A DNA stretch of 5,526 bases, taken from positions 20,544-26,069 of the forward strand of contig MHYB01000109.1 of assembly GCA_001824635.1 (NCBI GenBank). Direction: 5' to 3'. The DNA is from Planctomycetes bacterium GWF2_50_10 (GTDB taxonomy: Bacteria > Planctomycetota > Phycisphaerae > Sedimentisphaerales > GWF2-50-10). Under the pieces are notes generated by a model that saw nothing but the letters and a program-made list of their open reading frames with translations, was not told the origin of the DNA and made no database searches. Position numbers and translations under genes: made by a program. This document shows, in pieces, positions 5,280 through 5,526 of the stretch (position 1 is its first letter; the number at the start of each line of letters is the position of its first letter).

Positions 5280-5297
5280 AATCCGTGAAAATCCGTG
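5280..5297. repeat. Short direct repeat of AATCCGTG
   Basis: Two exact copies of AATCCGTG at 5280-5287 and 5290-5297, 10 bases apart (start to start). The surrounding 'GTGAGAATCCGTGAAAATCC' style is reminiscent of degenerate intergenic repeats seen in many bacterial genomes. No function is visible. Confidence 0.5.
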
Positions 5298-5349
5298 GCC
5301 AAATCTCTTCTCCTGTGTATTCTCCAACCCACGACTAACCACCGACCCT

Positions 5350-5376
5350 GTCATACCCGCGCAAGCGGGTATCCAG
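5350..5376. repeat. GCGGG palindromic REP-like repeat
   Basis: ATACCCGC (5353-5360) pairs perfectly with GCGGGTAT (5365-5372) around a GCAA tetraloop, a stable GNRA type, flanked by GTC and CCAG. This is the widespread GTCAT-x-CCCGC...GCGGG-x-ATCCAG class of bacterial intergenic repeat. When translated it yields the familiar false peptide 'VIPAQAGIQ'. Confidence 0.8.
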
Positions 5377-5405
5377 CATAATTAGTATCGCGCAGCGACT
5401 CCGCA

Positions 5406-5440
5406 ACTCAAAACCTAAAACTCAAAACTCAAAACTCAAA
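5406..5440. repeat. 7-base tandem repeat (ACTCAAA)5
   Basis: Five head-to-tail units of ACTCAAA. The second unit (5413-5419) reads ACCTAAA and the other four are identical. It is followed by an AT run. It lies outside genes and could vary in copy number by slippage. Confidence 0.85.
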
Positions 5441-5461
5441 ATTTTTCTCAGCCGTAGGCCC

Positions 5462-5477
5462 GGCAAGTACTCTTGCC
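5462..5477. repeat. Short hairpin GGCAAG/CTTGCC
   Basis: A perfect 6-pair inverted repeat with a TACT loop, preceded by TAGGCCC. It may be a further member of the local palindromic repeats. There is no T-run, so it is not a clear terminator. Confidence 0.5.
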
Positions 5478-5526
5478 AACCGCCCCCTATAGCCTTTTCA
5501 AATACCGCACACTCTTAAAAAGTGCA

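Larger units (their letters stand above)
5124..5526. other. Gene-free right end with clustered repeats (403 bases)
   Basis: No credible gene lies here. Nearest the DUF2959 gene are its ribosome site and promoter. Beyond them, in order, are the second copy of the 32-base repeat (5227), a duplicated AATCCGTG (5280-5297), a GCGGG palindrome (5353-5372), a 7-base tandem repeat (5406-5440) and a GGCAAG hairpin (5462-5477). The final bases hold CACT...AGTG, which could begin another hairpin but is cut close to the edge. Confidence 0.7.

Noticed and set aside
5122..5385. 87-residue open frame on the + strand at the right end
   Set aside because: It overlaps the DUF2959 start, promoter and several repeats, has no ribosome site, and its end 'VIPAQAGIQ' is the well-known translation of a palindromic intergenic repeat.

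Overview
The window looks like a chromosomal segment from a bacterium with roughly balanced GC content and many codons ending in C. A planctomycete, perhaps of the Phycisphaerae type, is my best guess. That guess rests on a secretin-like C-terminus without the usual secretin end, small lipoproteins, a membrane-anchored RNase Y, a DUF2959 lipoprotein, a tiny CxxC-rich protein and many short palindromic intergenic repeats. It is inference and no marker gene settles it.

Left part (1-1287, + strand): three closely spaced genes that could form one operon. They are the 3' end of a secretin-like protein cut by the window edge, a Dph6/DUF71-type ATP-pyrophosphatase, and a 79-residue lipoprotein. Next comes a 586-base gene-free stretch (1288-1873). 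It holds two hairpin repeats, then a near-consensus sigma-70 type promoter (1443-1471) followed by about 290 bases of hairpin-rich sequence ending in a terminator-like structure. This is either an independent small RNA or a roughly 396-nt 5' leader of the next gene.

Middle part (1874-4241, + strand): rny, encoding RNase Y, the membrane-anchored endoribonuclease that starts mRNA decay, followed by a strong intrinsic terminator. An RluA-family pseudouridine synthase follows. It has no Shine-Dalgarno sequence, and its best promoter would start transcription exactly on the ATG, so a leaderless mRNA is likely. Its own terminator lies inside the end of a convergent gene.

Right part (4227-5526, - strand): a two-gene operon read leftwards from a good promoter at 5174-5202. 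It encodes a DUF2959 lipoprotein and then a 67-residue cysteine-rich protein whose end overlaps the pseudouridine synthase gene by 15 bases. The last 400 bases have no gene and are packed with short repeats, one of them a second copy of the 32-base repeat at 1317.

RNase Y and the pseudouridine synthase both act on RNA, but the terminator between them argues for separate transcription. Nothing here is clearly a defence, mobile or biosynthetic system. The most promising undescribed elements are the structured RNA or leader before rny and the DUF2959/cysteine-rich pair.
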